The notes beneath the pieces were generated by a model. It saw only the letters and a program-made list of their open reading frames with translations. It ran no database searches and was not told the DNA's origin. A stretch of 64,000 bases of DNA, from positions 157,332 to 221,331 of the forward strand of contig SUXE01000006.1 of assembly GCA_015061115.1 (NCBI GenBank), given 5' to 3'. Source of the stretch: Bacteroidales bacterium. GTDB taxonomy: Bacteria > Bacteroidota > Bacteroidia > Bacteroidales > Paludibacteraceae. The first letter of the stretch is position 1. Each line of letters begins with the position of its first letter. Position numbers and translations under genes: made by a program. Positions 17,050-27,071 of the stretch are shown one piece after another.

Positions 17050-17268
17050 AAAACCGAGGCCGACATGTAAAAAATACGAATTTAATTATCACCCCAATAC
17101 ATTTGGCTTTCAATCAATGGATTATGAATTACGAATTATGAATTAATCCGGCCACGGTAGGGATTCATGTCAAACGAATCGCTACCGTGGCCGACAATGT
17201 TTATCATAACGCAATACAATTGGTTTTCAGTCAATTATGAATTATGCATTACGAATTAAAAAGAATTA
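17050..17268. repeat. Type C repeat with long inverted repeat
   Basis: GGCCACGGTAG (17149-17159) pairs with CTACCGTGGCC (17181-17191), extended on the loop side by ATTC/GAAT. The hairpin is flanked by two related segments (CACCCCAATACATTTGGCTT and the similar ATAACGCAATACAATTGGTT) and by ATTATGAATTACGAATTATG words on both sides. It looks like a non-coding insertion of the same kind as 10918-11046. No gene is seen. Confidence 0.6.
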
Positions 17269-18753
17269 TTTATTTAATTTTTTCTCTCCATTGATGATCA
17301 CAACTCCACGATAATCATCCGAAACCTTCTGTCCGTTGATATTATATCGTTGACCATCGTTTGTGTCGGACGATATTATATCACTCACATTAGTTATTGT
17401 AATGTCGCAGTCGTACTCTATAGTTTGAGTGTCAAGAATATAGTCGCTGACAATCACAGGATTAGTGATTGCTTTTCCATTATTGTCACTTTCCAATGCG
17501 GCATCAACAGTGATCTCTTTCGACTCTCTTGGCAATAATCCACGAAGTGTTTCTTCCGAACGAATCGAACCGATTGCAAAATAGGCATCACGATAGAGTG
17601 GAGCGACGCCGGTATTCTTCACCCTGATCTTGGTCTGCGTACCGTCGCTCTGACAACCAGTAACCACGAAATGATATCCAGTAGCCATACTGCATTCTTT
17701 GAAACGTGATGCCGTGTTGTATGAATTCTTTCCAGACGGATTATTGTTGGCGATCATAAATGTGATATGATACTTTTTCGACTGTTCCTCCCAAGTATGT
17801 CCGTACATACCTGACGGATTGGTGAATTTTTCCTGATCACTGTCTTCATAATAACTTATCTCACCGCCACAAACGCCTGTTTTCCAACGCTCTTTGCCCA
17901 TTGCGTTCCAACACGACTCGTTATAACCATCACCTGAACTTTTCTCATGCCCCTCATGCATGAATGAGTCGTCGAACAATCCGAACTCCAACTTCTGAAG
18001 ATCTTTATCTTTCGTAAATGGAGTATAGTCATCGTCAGCAGCGTCGATACTGATAGCCCAAGGGATATTCGCCATCACTTTTGTGATGTGCATGAAGAAC
18101 TCCTTCTGGTATTCTTTCGATGGAAAATTACCGTCGAATTTAATATCCACACCATTCTCATCATAAATGTGGTATTCCGACCAGTGGCCGAATCCAACCT
18201 CTACAAATGCGATACGAGGATCTGTTTCGTATCTCTTTGAGAAATCTGTAAAAAACTGTTTTGTAAAGCGTTTAAGCTCACTGTTGCTCCAATCGGCATA
18301 GTGAGTAATTCCGTCGCCTTTCACCTTCTTGCTTACATCATGATAGTCGGATCTTGCCTTGATATACGCAGGCACGGCAGATGTGCCGGGTTCATTGTCG
18401 ACCATCTTTTCTCCTGGATATTCGTAGAAGAAACGGAGAACAGCCTGATGGTTACGGCTTTTGATCTCGTCGAGAAGATCATCAAGATAGCTCCAATCAT
18501 ATTGTATAGTGCCATCGTCATCGCAACCTTTCACCACTTTGCATGGAGCCACATACGAGAACTCCAAAGCATGGCTCTTGCCATACGTCTTAAAACGATC
18601 CTCAGCTTCATCTGGCCATAACACCAAACCTGTCATTGGCTGTACGCTGGTAACTTGGGATGTGATGCCGACTGGCTTCCAATCGGCAGCTGTACTATTC
18701 AACGCAATAACCACATTGAATAGAAAAGGAAGTGCAATTCTTTTCATCTTCAT
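17266..18753 (-). CDS. Secreted DUF4832-type glycoside-hydrolase-like protein
   Basis: 495 residues with a signal peptide (residues 1-23, ending NSTAADW). The body has a TIM-barrel feel: LVLWPDEAEDRFKTYGKSHA, AVLRFFYEYPGEK, FVEVGFGHWSEYHIYDENG, PWAISIDAADDD. It matches the DUF4832/DUF4874 type often found in carbohydrate-degradation loci; GHWSE could carry the acid residue of a hydrolase. Residues from about 375 form a beta-sandwich (GYHFVVTGCQ, IRVKNTGVAPLYRDAYFAIG). The tail (RYNINGQKVSDDYRGVVIIN) is a short T9SS/Por-type sorting motif. Substrate unknown; the neighbours suggest plant polysaccharide. Confidence 0.75.
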   Translation of the reverse strand: MKMKRIALPFLFNVVIALNSTAADWKPVGITSQVTSVQPMTGLVLWPDEAEDRFKTYGKSHALEFSYVAPCKVVKGCDDDGTIQYDWSYLDDLLDEIKSRNHQAVLRFFYEYPGEKMVDNEPGTSAVPAYIKARSDYHDVSKKVKGDGITHYADWSNSELKRFTKQFFTDFSKRYETDPRIAFVEVGFGHWSEYHIYDENGVDIKFDGNFPSKEYQKEFFMHITKVMANIPWAISIDAADDDYTPFTKDKDLQKLEFGLFDDSFMHEGHEKSSGDGYNESCWNAMGKERWKTGVCGGEISYYEDSDQEKFTNPSGMYGHTWEEQSKKYHITFMIANNNPSGKNSYNTASRFKECSMATGYHFVVTGCQSDGTQTKIRVKNTGVAPLYRDAYFAIGSIRSEETLRGLLPRESKEITVDAALESDNNGKAITNPVIVSDYILDTQTIEYDCDITITNVSDIISSDTNDGQRYNINGQKVSDDYRGVVIINGEKKLNK

Positions 18754-18909
18754 TCAATCTAAGTTTCACATTAATTTTTCAATAACATCACAAATATAAA
18801 AATTTTGTGTGTGAGAGGAAAAATAAATTTTAGATTTTTTCGAATATGATTCTATTAACAGTTCAGCAAACCTTATATGTTATATAAGATTACTGACAGC
18901 ACCAACCAT

Positions 18910-20241
18910 CTATTTCCTTGTCAATATCGTACAAATTTTGTCGGAGTATATTCTTACAATGTGAACCTGATTCAACACTTGTGCAAATCTCAAATATTCA
19001 TCACGTTGTGTGGTTGTGAAGATTGAACGTCCAAGCAAATCATAAACTTCTATTCGCTGAATGTCATCACTCCACAATGGCGAATTGTCGACTTCTTTTA
19101 CAGAAGCGTTTCCATATTTTGAAACTGTCACATTGGCAGGAAAACAGAACGATGGATCTTTTCTTTCGTATATAGATTGCTCCATACTAGCTTTAGTCCT
19201 TTCAACTTTTTGCTTGAACAAAGTTCTGCCGTCGTATTGGATGGTGACAGGTTGAGAGAGGTCTAACATATCATCGTCCAACCAGATTGTGATTTCATCA
19301 TAATCCATTTTGTTGATTATGATGGTATTGCCGTCGATATTTGCCTCAAAGGTGTTGCCACGGACAGGAGTGACAGAAGAGGGTAGAGATACCCAGTAGA
19401 ATGCTTTTCGCAGACATTCCTCTTGTGTCCAGATTATCTGTTTTGGATGTGGATCGCGTGTAAAGCGATTCATCCAACTGATAGCTACAGTATCCGCTTG
19501 ATCCATCCAATGTCCTTTTCCTGCGACGATATTTGTCTGGTGAATATACTTTCCTGGAACAGTAGTGCTCAAAGAATCCATTTCGTCGCCTCTCTTCTTT
19601 ACCTCTTTATTTCTGTCGTAAGCAGAGTCGAGAGCTCCGACCCAAATGGAGAATGGTGTATTGACCAAATTACGAAGCCCCACGTCTCCAGGATGACCTG
19701 CCATCATGGAAGCCGCTGCCCAATGGTCGGCAAGACGTGGCGCTAATCGCCACACTCCATCACCTCCTGCGGAATAACCTAAAATATATACTTTGTCGGG
19801 ATTTATATTCTCCTTCACTATCATCATGGTTATCAAATCCTGAAACAATGAGTCGATAGGTGCTTTGAACCACATGTCCCAATCATCCCATGGTGCTCTT
19901 GGCGCTACGTATATTCCTTGGGGTTCATATAGATATATCTGATTCATCCATTGCTCGTCATTCGTCTCTTTGGGAGCATTGCCTCCACCATGCATGGATA
20001 TCCAAAGACTTCGTCCTCCAACCGGTTCATTGCCTCTGATGATGTATCCTAATGGCAAACTCAATCCGTCTCGTCTGATGATATGCTCTTTATATGCCTC
20101 GTCGTAAAAACTGGACATCTTAGACTTCCATTCTGAAACTACTTGATTTTTTACCGATTCAGACTCATATTTGTCCAATGATTGAGCTGACAAAGTGCAA
20201 CTCATAGCAGACAAAAAGAGAGTAATAATGTGTTTTTTCAT
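18910..20241 (-). CDS. Secreted alpha/beta-hydrolase (esterase / feruloyl-esterase-like)
   Basis: 443 residues, signal peptide ending SAQS (residue 21). The nucleophile is Ser157 in GYSAGGDG; HGGG (84-87) can form the oxyanion hole, and Asp205 (GALDSAY) and His244 (KGHWMD) are plausible triad partners. The fold resembles PHB-depolymerase/acetyl-xylan-esterase-type enzymes. Residues from about 270 form a beta domain, and the end (IEVYDLLGRSIFTTT ... QVHIVRIYSDKICTILTRK) is a type A T9SS sorting motif, so it should be exported to the cell surface. It is convenient for de-esterifying plant polymers next to the pectate lyases. The exact ester is not predictable. Confidence 0.8.
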   Translation of the reverse strand: MKKHIITLFLSAMSCTLSAQSLDKYESESVKNQVVSEWKSKMSSFYDEAYKEHIIRRDGLSLPLGYIIRGNEPVGGRSLWISMHGGGNAPKETNDEQWMNQIYLYEPQGIYVAPRAPWDDWDMWFKAPIDSLFQDLITMMIVKENINPDKVYILGYSAGGDGVWRLAPRLADHWAAASMMAGHPGDVGLRNLVNTPFSIWVGALDSAYDRNKEVKKRGDEMDSLSTTVPGKYIHQTNIVAGKGHWMDQADTVAISWMNRFTRDPHPKQIIWTQEECLRKAFYWVSLPSSVTPVRGNTFEANIDGNTIIINKMDYDEITIWLDDDMLDLSQPVTIQYDGRTLFKQKVERTKASMEQSIYERKDPSFCFPANVTVSKYGNASVKEVDNSPLWSDDIQRIEVYDLLGRSIFTTTQRDEYLRFAQVLNQVHIVRIYSDKICTILTRK

Positions 20242-20311
20242 ATTAGATTATTTTTAGGAAGACGATTCGGCGTAAAGATACAGATTTTAATTTGAGGACA
20301 AAAAAACTTTG

Positions 20312-21319
20312 TCATTTTTCTATAATCAGCACTTGTCCGATCTTCAAATCGTTGGAAGTCAAACCGTTCAACTCTTTTAGTTCATCAACAGTCAGACCTG
20401 CCATTTTTGATATTCTGTACATCGTCTCTCCTTTCTCCACGATGTGAGTCTTCTTTGTTACTACAGGCTGCTCCTCTTTTTTTAGAGAATCTTTCTTGTC
20501 CTCTTTCACCACCTCTTTTTTAGTGTTCTGATTTGTATTCTTGCGAGCATTCTCCTGCTTTTTTCTATCTGCTTTTTCTTTTTCAAGACGCTGCTTCTCA
20601 AGGCGTTGCTTTTCAGCCTTCTCTCTCTTGCGACGCTCACGTCGACTCTCTTTCTTCTTCTTTTTATGTACAGTGTGTTTATTGCTGTCGACGGAATTGT
20701 TATTGTCGACGGTTTTGTCATTTGACGGAGTGTCTATATCTGTAGTCTGACCTGGCAATTCAAGTTCCTCCTCCTGTGGCTGAGGAGTTGGCTCTGGCAA
20801 CGTCTCTTCTTCATCTCTTTTCTTTGACTTACCTGAAGACATATCATAGATTCGTCTTGCTGTCTTGTAGCGAGACTTATAGTATGGATGCGTGGATTTG
20901 TCGATGCAGATTCCCTGTTTGAGCGACGCGTGGATAAACGAGAAATCTTCGTCAGTCACCTCAATCACAATTCCGACATGACCTATTTTACTGCCTTTAG
21001 AACCAGAGTAAAACACCAGATCACCAGGCTTTATATGAGTGGCTTTGATTTTCTCTCCATGGTCAGACTGTGCGCTAGACGAGTGGGGCAGAGCATATCC
21101 CAACTCTTTATACATATACATGGTGAAACCAGAACAATCGAACGCATACGGACCTACACCACCGTTTCTGTATGTACGACGGAGATGCTTCTTTCCAAAT
21201 TTAATCCATTCGTCAATGTCCTTATATTTTGTTTCGCTCCAATCTAATTTGTTTGCAGAAAAGGAGCATATATTGGTGATAAACAACAATATTACCAGCC
21301 AAATTGTTCTCTTTGTCAT
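20312..21319 (-). CDS. NlpC/P60 peptidoglycan hydrolase with C-terminal LysM
   Basis: 335 residues with a signal peptide (1-22). The NlpC/P60 domain lies at about 35-155, with Cys62 in FDCSGF, His114 in GHVGIV and His130 in FIHAS as the catalytic set. It is followed by a 110-residue low-complexity linker rich in Lys, Glu and Arg (KKKKKESRRERRKREKAEKQ), probably a single helix, and a LysM domain at about 290-335 (HIVEKGETMYRISKMAGLTV ... IGQVLIIEK). It should cut peptide stems in the periplasm, with LysM holding the glycan. The catalytic-first, LysM-last order is less common than the reverse. It appears to be transcribed alone. Confidence 0.9.
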   Translation of the reverse strand: MTKRTIWLVILLFITNICSFSANKLDWSETKYKDIDEWIKFGKKHLRRTYRNGGVGPYAFDCSGFTMYMYKELGYALPHSSSAQSDHGEKIKATHIKPGDLVFYSGSKGSKIGHVGIVIEVTDEDFSFIHASLKQGICIDKSTHPYYKSRYKTARRIYDMSSGKSKKRDEEETLPEPTPQPQEEELELPGQTTDIDTPSNDKTVDNNNSVDSNKHTVHKKKKKESRRERRKREKAEKQRLEKQRLEKEKADRKKQENARKNTNQNTKKEVVKEDKKDSLKKEEQPVVTKKTHIVEKGETMYRISKMAGLTVDELKELNGLTSNDLKIGQVLIIEK

Positions 21320-21464
21320 TGTGTAGTTCCTTGTATTAGTAAAGAGGGGACAAACATCAGATTCCCCCGTATTAAAATAAGTTCTTATTGCAAAGATAAT
21401 AAATTAGTTGATTTTTAGTTGTCAATCGTAGCAAAATAACATTATGACAATGGTCGATCAAATA

Positions 21465-21502
21465 AAAAAACGGACAGATACAATAGCATCTATCCGTTTT
21501 TT
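21465..21502 (-). terminator. Terminator of the pectate lyase operon
   Basis: AAAAAACGGA (21465-21474) pairs TCCGTTTTTT (21493-21502), with four further pairs inside and one mismatch. It lies 26 bases past the stop of the minus-strand lyase gene. Confidence 0.7.
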
Positions 21503-21527
21503 ACATTCAAATAGTATAGTGAAACAT

Positions 21528-24125
21528 TTATTTGATAATCAGGCTATAGATATTGAGTGAGTCGCCCTTGGTGATTGAATGGTTGCCAGCTGCCAAACTC
21601 ACAGAAACGATTCCGTCTGAATCAGCGGTAATGCTGTTGCCATCAACTTTGATTCTTCCGTTTGCTGTGTCAGTGATTATGTAAAGTGTTTTGGATGCTG
21701 CGGTTGTAAATGTCACAGAAGTGCTGCTCTCCATCTTGATTGCAGACGTATAAGTCACTCCGTTATATGTTTTTGCCGCAATTCCACTCTTTAGATTGGC
21801 AGACACTGTGAAGAATCCGCTCTTGTCTGTGGCTCCATTGTCGAATGTCAAAGTCTGGTCCGACGTGAGGTCTATGTTCGGATTGGTATTGTTTCCTCCA
21901 TTTTGGTCTCCATTTCCGTCTCCACTCTGGCTTCCGTTATTGTTGTCATCTCCAGTATTTGTCTCACCACTGTTGGAATCAACCTTGTTTGACACTTCAG
22001 AATCATCTATACAAATGAAAGAGATAGAAGACACTGAACTCTCCTTATCTTTTGAACCAGAGCCGATAAAGTATGTGCCAGCACCGATATTGTATGACAA
22101 TGTTCCACTCAACTGCCCAATTTTAGTACCGTCAGCACACATCAGATATGGTCCTCCATAAGAGTCGGAACCAGCGGAGATCGTCACCTTACAACTTCTT
22201 TCGATGCGGAATGTGATGCCCTGACCTTTGAATTTGCCAGATTTGTAGTTTGTGAATGTGATGCCGTTGCTTGTCGTGCCCATCGTCACATCGTATTTGC
22301 AACCACTCATATCAATTGATCCATTCACACTATTGACATTCATAGATGTGTTTGTGACCTTTTTCTGCTTCATCACACCTGAATACATCAGACACTCCTT
22401 ACGTGCTGTCACAGCATCTGTGATATACGCTTTTGTCTGTTTCTTTGAAGCGTCGTAATAAAATAGTGTGGCATCAGTATCAAATTTGCTATAATTTATA
22501 TTTCTCGCCTGAAACTGACAGTTGTTTGATACTGCTTCATCTCTTGTTTTTGCGATTACAGCATTGTTGGTGCCGAAACAAGCGTAATAGATGTCTCCAT
22601 AACTCTTTGATACTCCTCCAGATGTGGTTTCGCATACGTTTTTACATCCGTCGAAATAGTTGTGTTCAGAGAATCGGTATGAGTTTGCTCGGCAAGACGC
22701 GATATAACTCAAACTTGCATCAGGATCAGTCACATCACCAAACACATAGTTGTTGTAGAAGTGGAAGTTGGAATTACGCAATAGAGGCACACGTGAAGCG
22801 CAATTCTTCCAGATATTGTGGTGGAAACTAATGTTGAACTGTAATGAAGCGTCGCTTGCACCAATCAGATTGGTTTTATGGCCATACTCAAAATAGCAGT
22901 AACTTAGAGTGTAATACTGACCACGCTTGAAATCGCAAGATCCGTCGCCTTCCTTTTTATCACTCTCCGCTGGATTAGCGCAATAACCTTGCTTGAACGA
23001 ACAGTGATGTACCCAACATCTCTCCACCGACGCACTCAAATCAGATGTCACGCTTGATGAAGCCTGCACACCCTCCATACCGATTGCATCTTCTGGATAA
23101 TCGTCAAACAACAGGTTTCTCGCTTCAAAACTTTTGCCATACTTGTTGTCGGAACAGATGAAATGGAATCCCCAACCATAGATTTGAGCATCATCTCCAA
23201 CACCTTCAAGAGTCAGGTTTTGAGCATTTTTCATTCTAGCCAAATGTCCGTTATCGCCCACACTTCCTCCATTGTCTGTAGAATTATAGGCAGTCAATCC
23301 CTCCGGACTCGTCACTTTTCCAATAAAACGGATCACAACAGGATGCTCCTTTGTCACTGCAAAAATACCTTTCTTCGACGCATCAGCTGTATAGGTGTTG
23401 CTTGATGAACTTGAATACTGGTTGTTGTTCAAAATCCATCCGATTCCTTTTCCAACATTCTCGTAACCAGGAATAGTCACATTGTCTTTGTTCTCATCAG
23501 TGACGTAGACAACAATTGCGTCATCCTTAAGAGTACCGTCATCTTTATAAGCTCCTATTCCTTCTGTATAATTGAAGTGAGCATAGCCGCTACGATCGAA
23601 AGCTCCCACTGCTACAAGGTCAGTTTCAGAAGCTTTTTCATCCGCTTCTTTGCCTCCGATCAAAGGAACGACCTTAAATTGATAGTCTCCCTTTTTCAAA
23701 CCCAAAATGTCGGCTCTGTATTGCGAACCAGATTTTCTGATAAGTTCAGAATCTATCTTCGCATATTTTCCACCCATTTCTTTGTAGTAGACGGAATAAG
23801 ACGACGCATCTGCAAACGGCTCCCAAATCACAAAGCCAGATTCAAACCATCCGTCGGCTGAAACGATTTTCACACCACCTTCCTGAATGGAAGCCTGCTT
23901 GATGAAACTGATTTGTGTGGCATTGCCATTGTAGTTTCTTTTCTCGTCTCCATTATTGAAAGAGATGCTGAAATTATTGTCGTTGCTGAAATCAATCGAC
24001 TCCACTGAAGATGACGAATAGATCTCTGCAGCTCCATTGTCCATCGACACCTTCACCTTGTTTTGGGCGTCAACAGATGTGAGCATGAATGCCCATACCG
24101 ATAAAAATGATAATATTTTTTTCAT
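21528..24125 (-). CDS. Secreted pectate lyase, PL1 family, multidomain
   Basis: 865 residues; signal peptide 1-20. Residues about 24-75 hold the short domain MDNGAAEIYSSSSVESIDFS that recurs in neighbouring proteins; a fibronectin-like module follows (about 80-180) and then the parallel beta-helix lyase (about 195-560). CWVHHCSFKQG, GSCDFKRGQYYTLSYCYFEY and R445-V-P-L-L-R450 (SRVPLLRN) match the PL1 calcium and catalytic-arginine motifs. A Gly/Asn/Asp-rich linker (NNNGSQSGDGNGDQNGGNN) leads to a C-terminal carbohydrate-binding-type beta domain. It cleaves polygalacturonate by beta-elimination. Unusually, it lacks a T9SS sorting domain; the small protein encoded five bases upstream has one. 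Confidence 0.88.
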   Translation of the reverse strand: MKKILSFLSVWAFMLTSVDAQNKVKVSMDNGAAEIYSSSSVESIDFSNDNNFSISFNNGDEKRNYNGNATQISFIKQASIQEGGVKIVSADGWFESGFVIWEPFADASSYSVYYKEMGGKYAKIDSELIRKSGSQYRADILGLKKGDYQFKVVPLIGGKEADEKASETDLVAVGAFDRSGYAHFNYTEGIGAYKDDGTLKDDAIVVYVTDENKDNVTIPGYENVGKGIGWILNNNQYSSSSSNTYTADASKKGIFAVTKEHPVVIRFIGKVTSPEGLTAYNSTDNGGSVGDNGHLARMKNAQNLTLEGVGDDAQIYGWGFHFICSDNKYGKSFEARNLLFDDYPEDAIGMEGVQASSSVTSDLSASVERCWVHHCSFKQGYCANPAESDKKEGDGSCDFKRGQYYTLSYCYFEYGHKTNLIGASDASLQFNISFHHNIWKNCASRVPLLRNSNFHFYNNYVFGDVTDPDASLSYIASCRANSYRFSEHNYFDGCKNVCETTSGGVSKSYGDIYYACFGTNNAVIAKTRDEAVSNNCQFQARNINYSKFDTDATLFYYDASKKQTKAYITDAVTARKECLMYSGVMKQKKVTNTSMNVNSVNGSIDMSGCKYDVTMGTTSNGITFTNYKSGKFKGQGITFRIERSCKVTISAGSDSYGGPYLMCADGTKIGQLSGTLSYNIGAGTYFIGSGSKDKESSVSSISFICIDDSEVSNKVDSNSGETNTGDDNNNGSQSGDGNGDQNGGNNTNPNIDLTSDQTLTFDNGATDKSGFFTVSANLKSGIAAKTYNGVTYTSAIKMESSTSVTFTTAASKTLYIITDTANGRIKVDGNSITADSDGIVSVSLAAGNHSITKGDSLNIYSLIIK

Positions 24126-24130
24126 ACGCC

Positions 24131-24580
24131 TTACTTCTTAATGAATTTAACAACTTTCCCGTCAATATTGAGCAGATAAACGCCTGAAGCCAAACTAGAG
24201 ATATTTATTCTTGTCTCATTGGATTCAGTCATGCACGAGTAGACGGAAATGCCAGTGACTGACAATATCGACAACATCTTTCCTGCTTTTACACCAGTAA
24301 CAACCAAATTGTTTCCAACAGCAGTGTTGATTGTGAACAGATTGTTCTGCAAAGTCGTGATGTCTGTCGGAGCATTTAGATTCACAACGATGTCATCCAT
24401 GTCGAAAGACAATGTCGAGCCATCTGTGAAGGTCACATTCACATTGTCTCCATTGATTTTTATTTGTGTGGGCGACTTTGATATAGCTTCTCCATTGACC
24501 ATTATCTCCGGTGATGCCATCACAAATCCAGACCACAATAGACAGGATACAATCAATATAATTTCTTTCAAGTATTTCAT
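24131..24580 (-). CDS. Small T9SS sorting-domain protein upstream of lyase
   Basis: 149 residues; signal peptide 1-22 (ends VMAS). Residues 23-75 form a short beta domain (VNVTFTDGSTLSFDMDDIVV) similar to the N-terminus of the lyase encoded next to it. The C-terminal 70 residues are a type A T9SS sorting domain (VTGVKAGKMLSILSVTGISV ... SGVYLLNIDGKVVKFIKK). No catalytic domain. It ends five bases before the PL1 gene, so translation is probably coupled. Similar small proteins precede the genes at 24644 and 36629. A role as surface adaptor or escort for the lyase is inferred. Confidence 0.75.
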   Translation of the reverse strand: MKYLKEIILIVSCLLWSGFVMASPEIMVNGEAISKSPTQIKINGDNVNVTFTDGSTLSFDMDDIVVNLNAPTDITTLQNNLFTINTAVGNNLVVTGVKAGKMLSILSVTGISVYSCMTESNETRINISSLASGVYLLNIDGKVVKFIKK

Positions 24581-24643
24581 ATGTGTAAAAATTTTAGTGT
24601 TTGTTTTTGCTATTTACGTATAGAAACCATCATTCTCCTCGTT

Positions 24644-26500
24644 TTATTCTCCTTGTATGCTTTTCAATGAAGTCTTATAGTTTGTCAACGCACTCTTCAA
24701 AGAGGCATTCACAGCATAGCTTTCATCGTCAGCGGTTGTGAATGTCCATTTGAAATCGCCACCGTTCTGACGGCCAGCGAAAGCCTTCACATTCTCAACA
24801 GCCTGTTCAGCCGAATCTGGTGTGTAAGAATACATGATGGATGAGTCAGTGTCGAAATTGTTGTAAGTGTTGCCACCGGAAAGCGAAGTGACAGATGAAG
24901 GCACTTTCTCATTGCGTGATGATGCCTCGTAGAAATCGAAATCACTCTTTCCATTGATGCCACGAGTATCTTTCTCTCCCTTCAACGCAGATATCGTATT
25001 GTTATAAGAGACGTATGTCACCTTACCCTCAAACTTGTTGCCAAACGACTTGATTGTGCCACCGGCCTCTTTGCTGAATGTCGCATTGTCAGTCGTGCTC
25101 TTATCGTTTTCCGCATAAAGGTCAGAACCCTGCATAGATGTCAGCATAGGGAATTTGCAAGAGCGGAAATAGTTGTTTTCAGAGAAGACGCTCGATCCAA
25201 GAGTTGAGCCGATGCCATACTTAGCGTTTCCATCATAATAATTGTTGTAGACGTGGGCTGAATAGTAGCGTACACGTGGGTGACGGCTGTCTGAATGGTC
25301 ATACCAGTTGTGGTGGTAAGTGATGTAAAGACCTTCAGTAGTGCCCTCGCTCAAACCTAGCAGATTACATTTGCCATTATCGAAGAAATGGTTGTATGAG
25401 AATGTTATGTAAGTCGACTTCTTGCAGTCCAACGCACCGTCTCCCTTCACCTGATCCGCATCACTTCCGGCATCACCGTAGAAGAAATCACAGTTGTGAA
25501 CCCACACATATTCGCATGACTGTTGCAAACCGATGTTGTCACCCTCACTGGAGTTGCAGTTCATTGTTCCGATGTTTCGGACCTCCACAAGTTTGGCATT
25601 CTTGATTCTCACACCCCAACCGTTTGCCACTGCATCTTCACCAACACCTTCGACAGTCACACCTTCACATGTCTGTTTTGTGCCGCCAAGATCAATCAGC
25701 ATGTCACCCTTATCAGTGACCGCAGGATCATTCACATTTCCCACCAAACGGATGCAGAGCGGGCGAGTGTCGTAACCTTTCTTGTATAGTGTAAGTATAT
25801 TCTGGATTCCCTGAGCTGATGTTTTAGTGCCATTACTTGATGTGACAATCTCAGCAGAAACTTTATCCTTTGTATTGTCAGTCAGATAAAGCACGAGAGC
25901 ATCCTTCTTCAAAGTACCATTGGCATTATAAGCACCGGGCACATTACCGTTGGAGAAAGCAAAACCAGAACGGTCGTGTGCCTTTACCGAAATCTTCAAC
26001 ACAGATGGATTACACATCTCTTTGCCGTTGGCATCCACAGCAACTACACTTAGATTATAGTCTCCAGCCGCCAAACCAAGGGCGTCAGCACGGAAGAAAC
26101 TTCCATAGTTGCGGATCAACGCGTCGTCTACATCAACATAATTATTTTCTGAAGCCTTCTTGACAGAAACCTTATACTTTGAAACCCCAGAATAAGCCGA
26201 CCATGTGGCGAAACATGTCTCAAGCCATCCGCCGGAAGTGAGGACCTTGATGTCGCCCTGTGTCGCAACAACACCAGGGGTAGTTGATTCAGATGGAACC
26301 ACAGCCGTTGTGTCCGACGGAATGTTTGGAGTGACAGGGCCGATCGATTCGCCATCCTTCACAAAAACCACACTGTCGACAATATCGGTAGTGTACTCAA
26401 CCACACGACCATCCTTCATGAAGACGTTGAAACTGTCTGCCATAGATGCTGAAAATCCAGAGGCAAGAGCCAAACTGAAAAGGATATATTTATTATTCAT
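24644..26500 (-). CDS. Secreted pectate lyase, PL1 family
   Basis: 618 residues; signal peptide 1-21. The N-terminal FMKDGRVVEYTTDIVDSVVF unit is the shared short domain; a fibronectin-like module (TSGGWLETCFATWSAYSG ... YNLSVVAVDANG) precedes the beta-helix (about 180-560). Motifs: VWVHNCDFFYG, KGDGALDCKKSTYITFSYNH (calcium site) and R406-HPRVR-411 followed by YYSAHVYNNYYD, the classical PL1 catalytic motif. It is a closer match to characterised pectate lyases than the neighbour at 21528. It ends NYKTSLKSIQGE, with no T9SS sorting domain. It is in one direction with, and 94 bases downstream of, a small sorting-domain protein gene. Confidence 0.9.
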   Translation of the reverse strand: MNNKYILFSLALASGFSASMADSFNVFMKDGRVVEYTTDIVDSVVFVKDGESIGPVTPNIPSDTTAVVPSESTTPGVVATQGDIKVLTSGGWLETCFATWSAYSGVSKYKVSVKKASENNYVDVDDALIRNYGSFFRADALGLAAGDYNLSVVAVDANGKEMCNPSVLKISVKAHDRSGFAFSNGNVPGAYNANGTLKKDALVLYLTDNTKDKVSAEIVTSSNGTKTSAQGIQNILTLYKKGYDTRPLCIRLVGNVNDPAVTDKGDMLIDLGGTKQTCEGVTVEGVGEDAVANGWGVRIKNAKLVEVRNIGTMNCNSSEGDNIGLQQSCEYVWVHNCDFFYGDAGSDADQVKGDGALDCKKSTYITFSYNHFFDNGKCNLLGLSEGTTEGLYITYHHNWYDHSDSRHPRVRYYSAHVYNNYYDGNAKYGIGSTLGSSVFSENNYFRSCKFPMLTSMQGSDLYAENDKSTTDNATFSKEAGGTIKSFGNKFEGKVTYVSYNNTISALKGEKDTRGINGKSDFDFYEASSRNEKVPSSVTSLSGGNTYNNFDTDSSIMYSYTPDSAEQAVENVKAFAGRQNGGDFKWTFTTADDESYAVNASLKSALTNYKTSLKSIQGE

Positions 26501-26594
26501 AGTCTTAATTTTTTCAAAGTTTATAATGTGCGTCTATATGCAGACGCATGAAATCCGCTTAACTGGCGAAAACAAGAACGCCTGAAATACGATT

Positions 26595-27071
26595 TTATTT
26601 TTTTACAAATTTAACAACATCAGAGTTGATTTTAATAAAATAAACACCTGATTTATAGTTTGCGACGTCGATGCTCAAAACATCCCCGTCGGCAAGCATA
26701 TTTGAAATCACCATGCCGCTTATATTGAAGACGGTGATATTCGCGTCTGCTGGCACCCCTTTTAGATTGATAAAATCCGAAGCTGGGTTAGGGTAGAGAA
26801 GAAGAACACCGTCGGCGACATCATCCACTATAGAAGGCTCATCGTTCCCAACGATATCAGTGAAATAGATACGTTGCAGAGAAGAGAAATCGTAGGTTGT
26901 CATGCTGCCGTCATTAAAATAAGTCTCAACCTTTCCGTTTGAGAAAACAAGTTTCCTCAAATCATCAGTGGAGTGAGACTCCCCATTGCCGGCGATAAAA
27001 GTGCCAGCAAACATCGAGCCACATATAAAAGTAGCAAGAATAGTTGAAGATATACGTTTTTTCATATTCAT
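26595..27071 (-). CDS. Small T9SS sorting-domain protein, first gene of the lyase operon
   Basis: 158 residues from the ATG at 27071, which gives a proper signal peptide (KKRISSTILATFICGSMFAG); the longer frame has no signal character. A short DG domain follows (LVFSNGKVETYFNDGSMTTY DFSSLQRIYF, residues about 37-66), then a complete type A T9SS sorting domain: LLYPNPASDFINLKGV ... SGVYFIKINSDVVKFVKK. A TACTTTTG -7 box at 27103-27096 would start transcription near 27088. It is probably the lead gene of a four-gene operon with two PL1 lyases and a second protein of its own kind. Confidence 0.78.
   Translation of the reverse strand: MNMKKRISSTILATFICGSMFAGTFIAGNGESHSTDDLRKLVFSNGKVETYFNDGSMTTYDFSSLQRIYFTDIVGNDEPSIVDDVADGVLLLYPNPASDFINLKGVPADANITVFNISGMVISNMLADGDVLSIDVANYKSGVYFIKINSDVVKFVKK

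Noticed and set aside
20506..20750. Basic frames within the NlpC/P60 gene linker
   Set aside because: They are shadows of the Lys/Glu/Arg-rich low-complexity linker in other frames.
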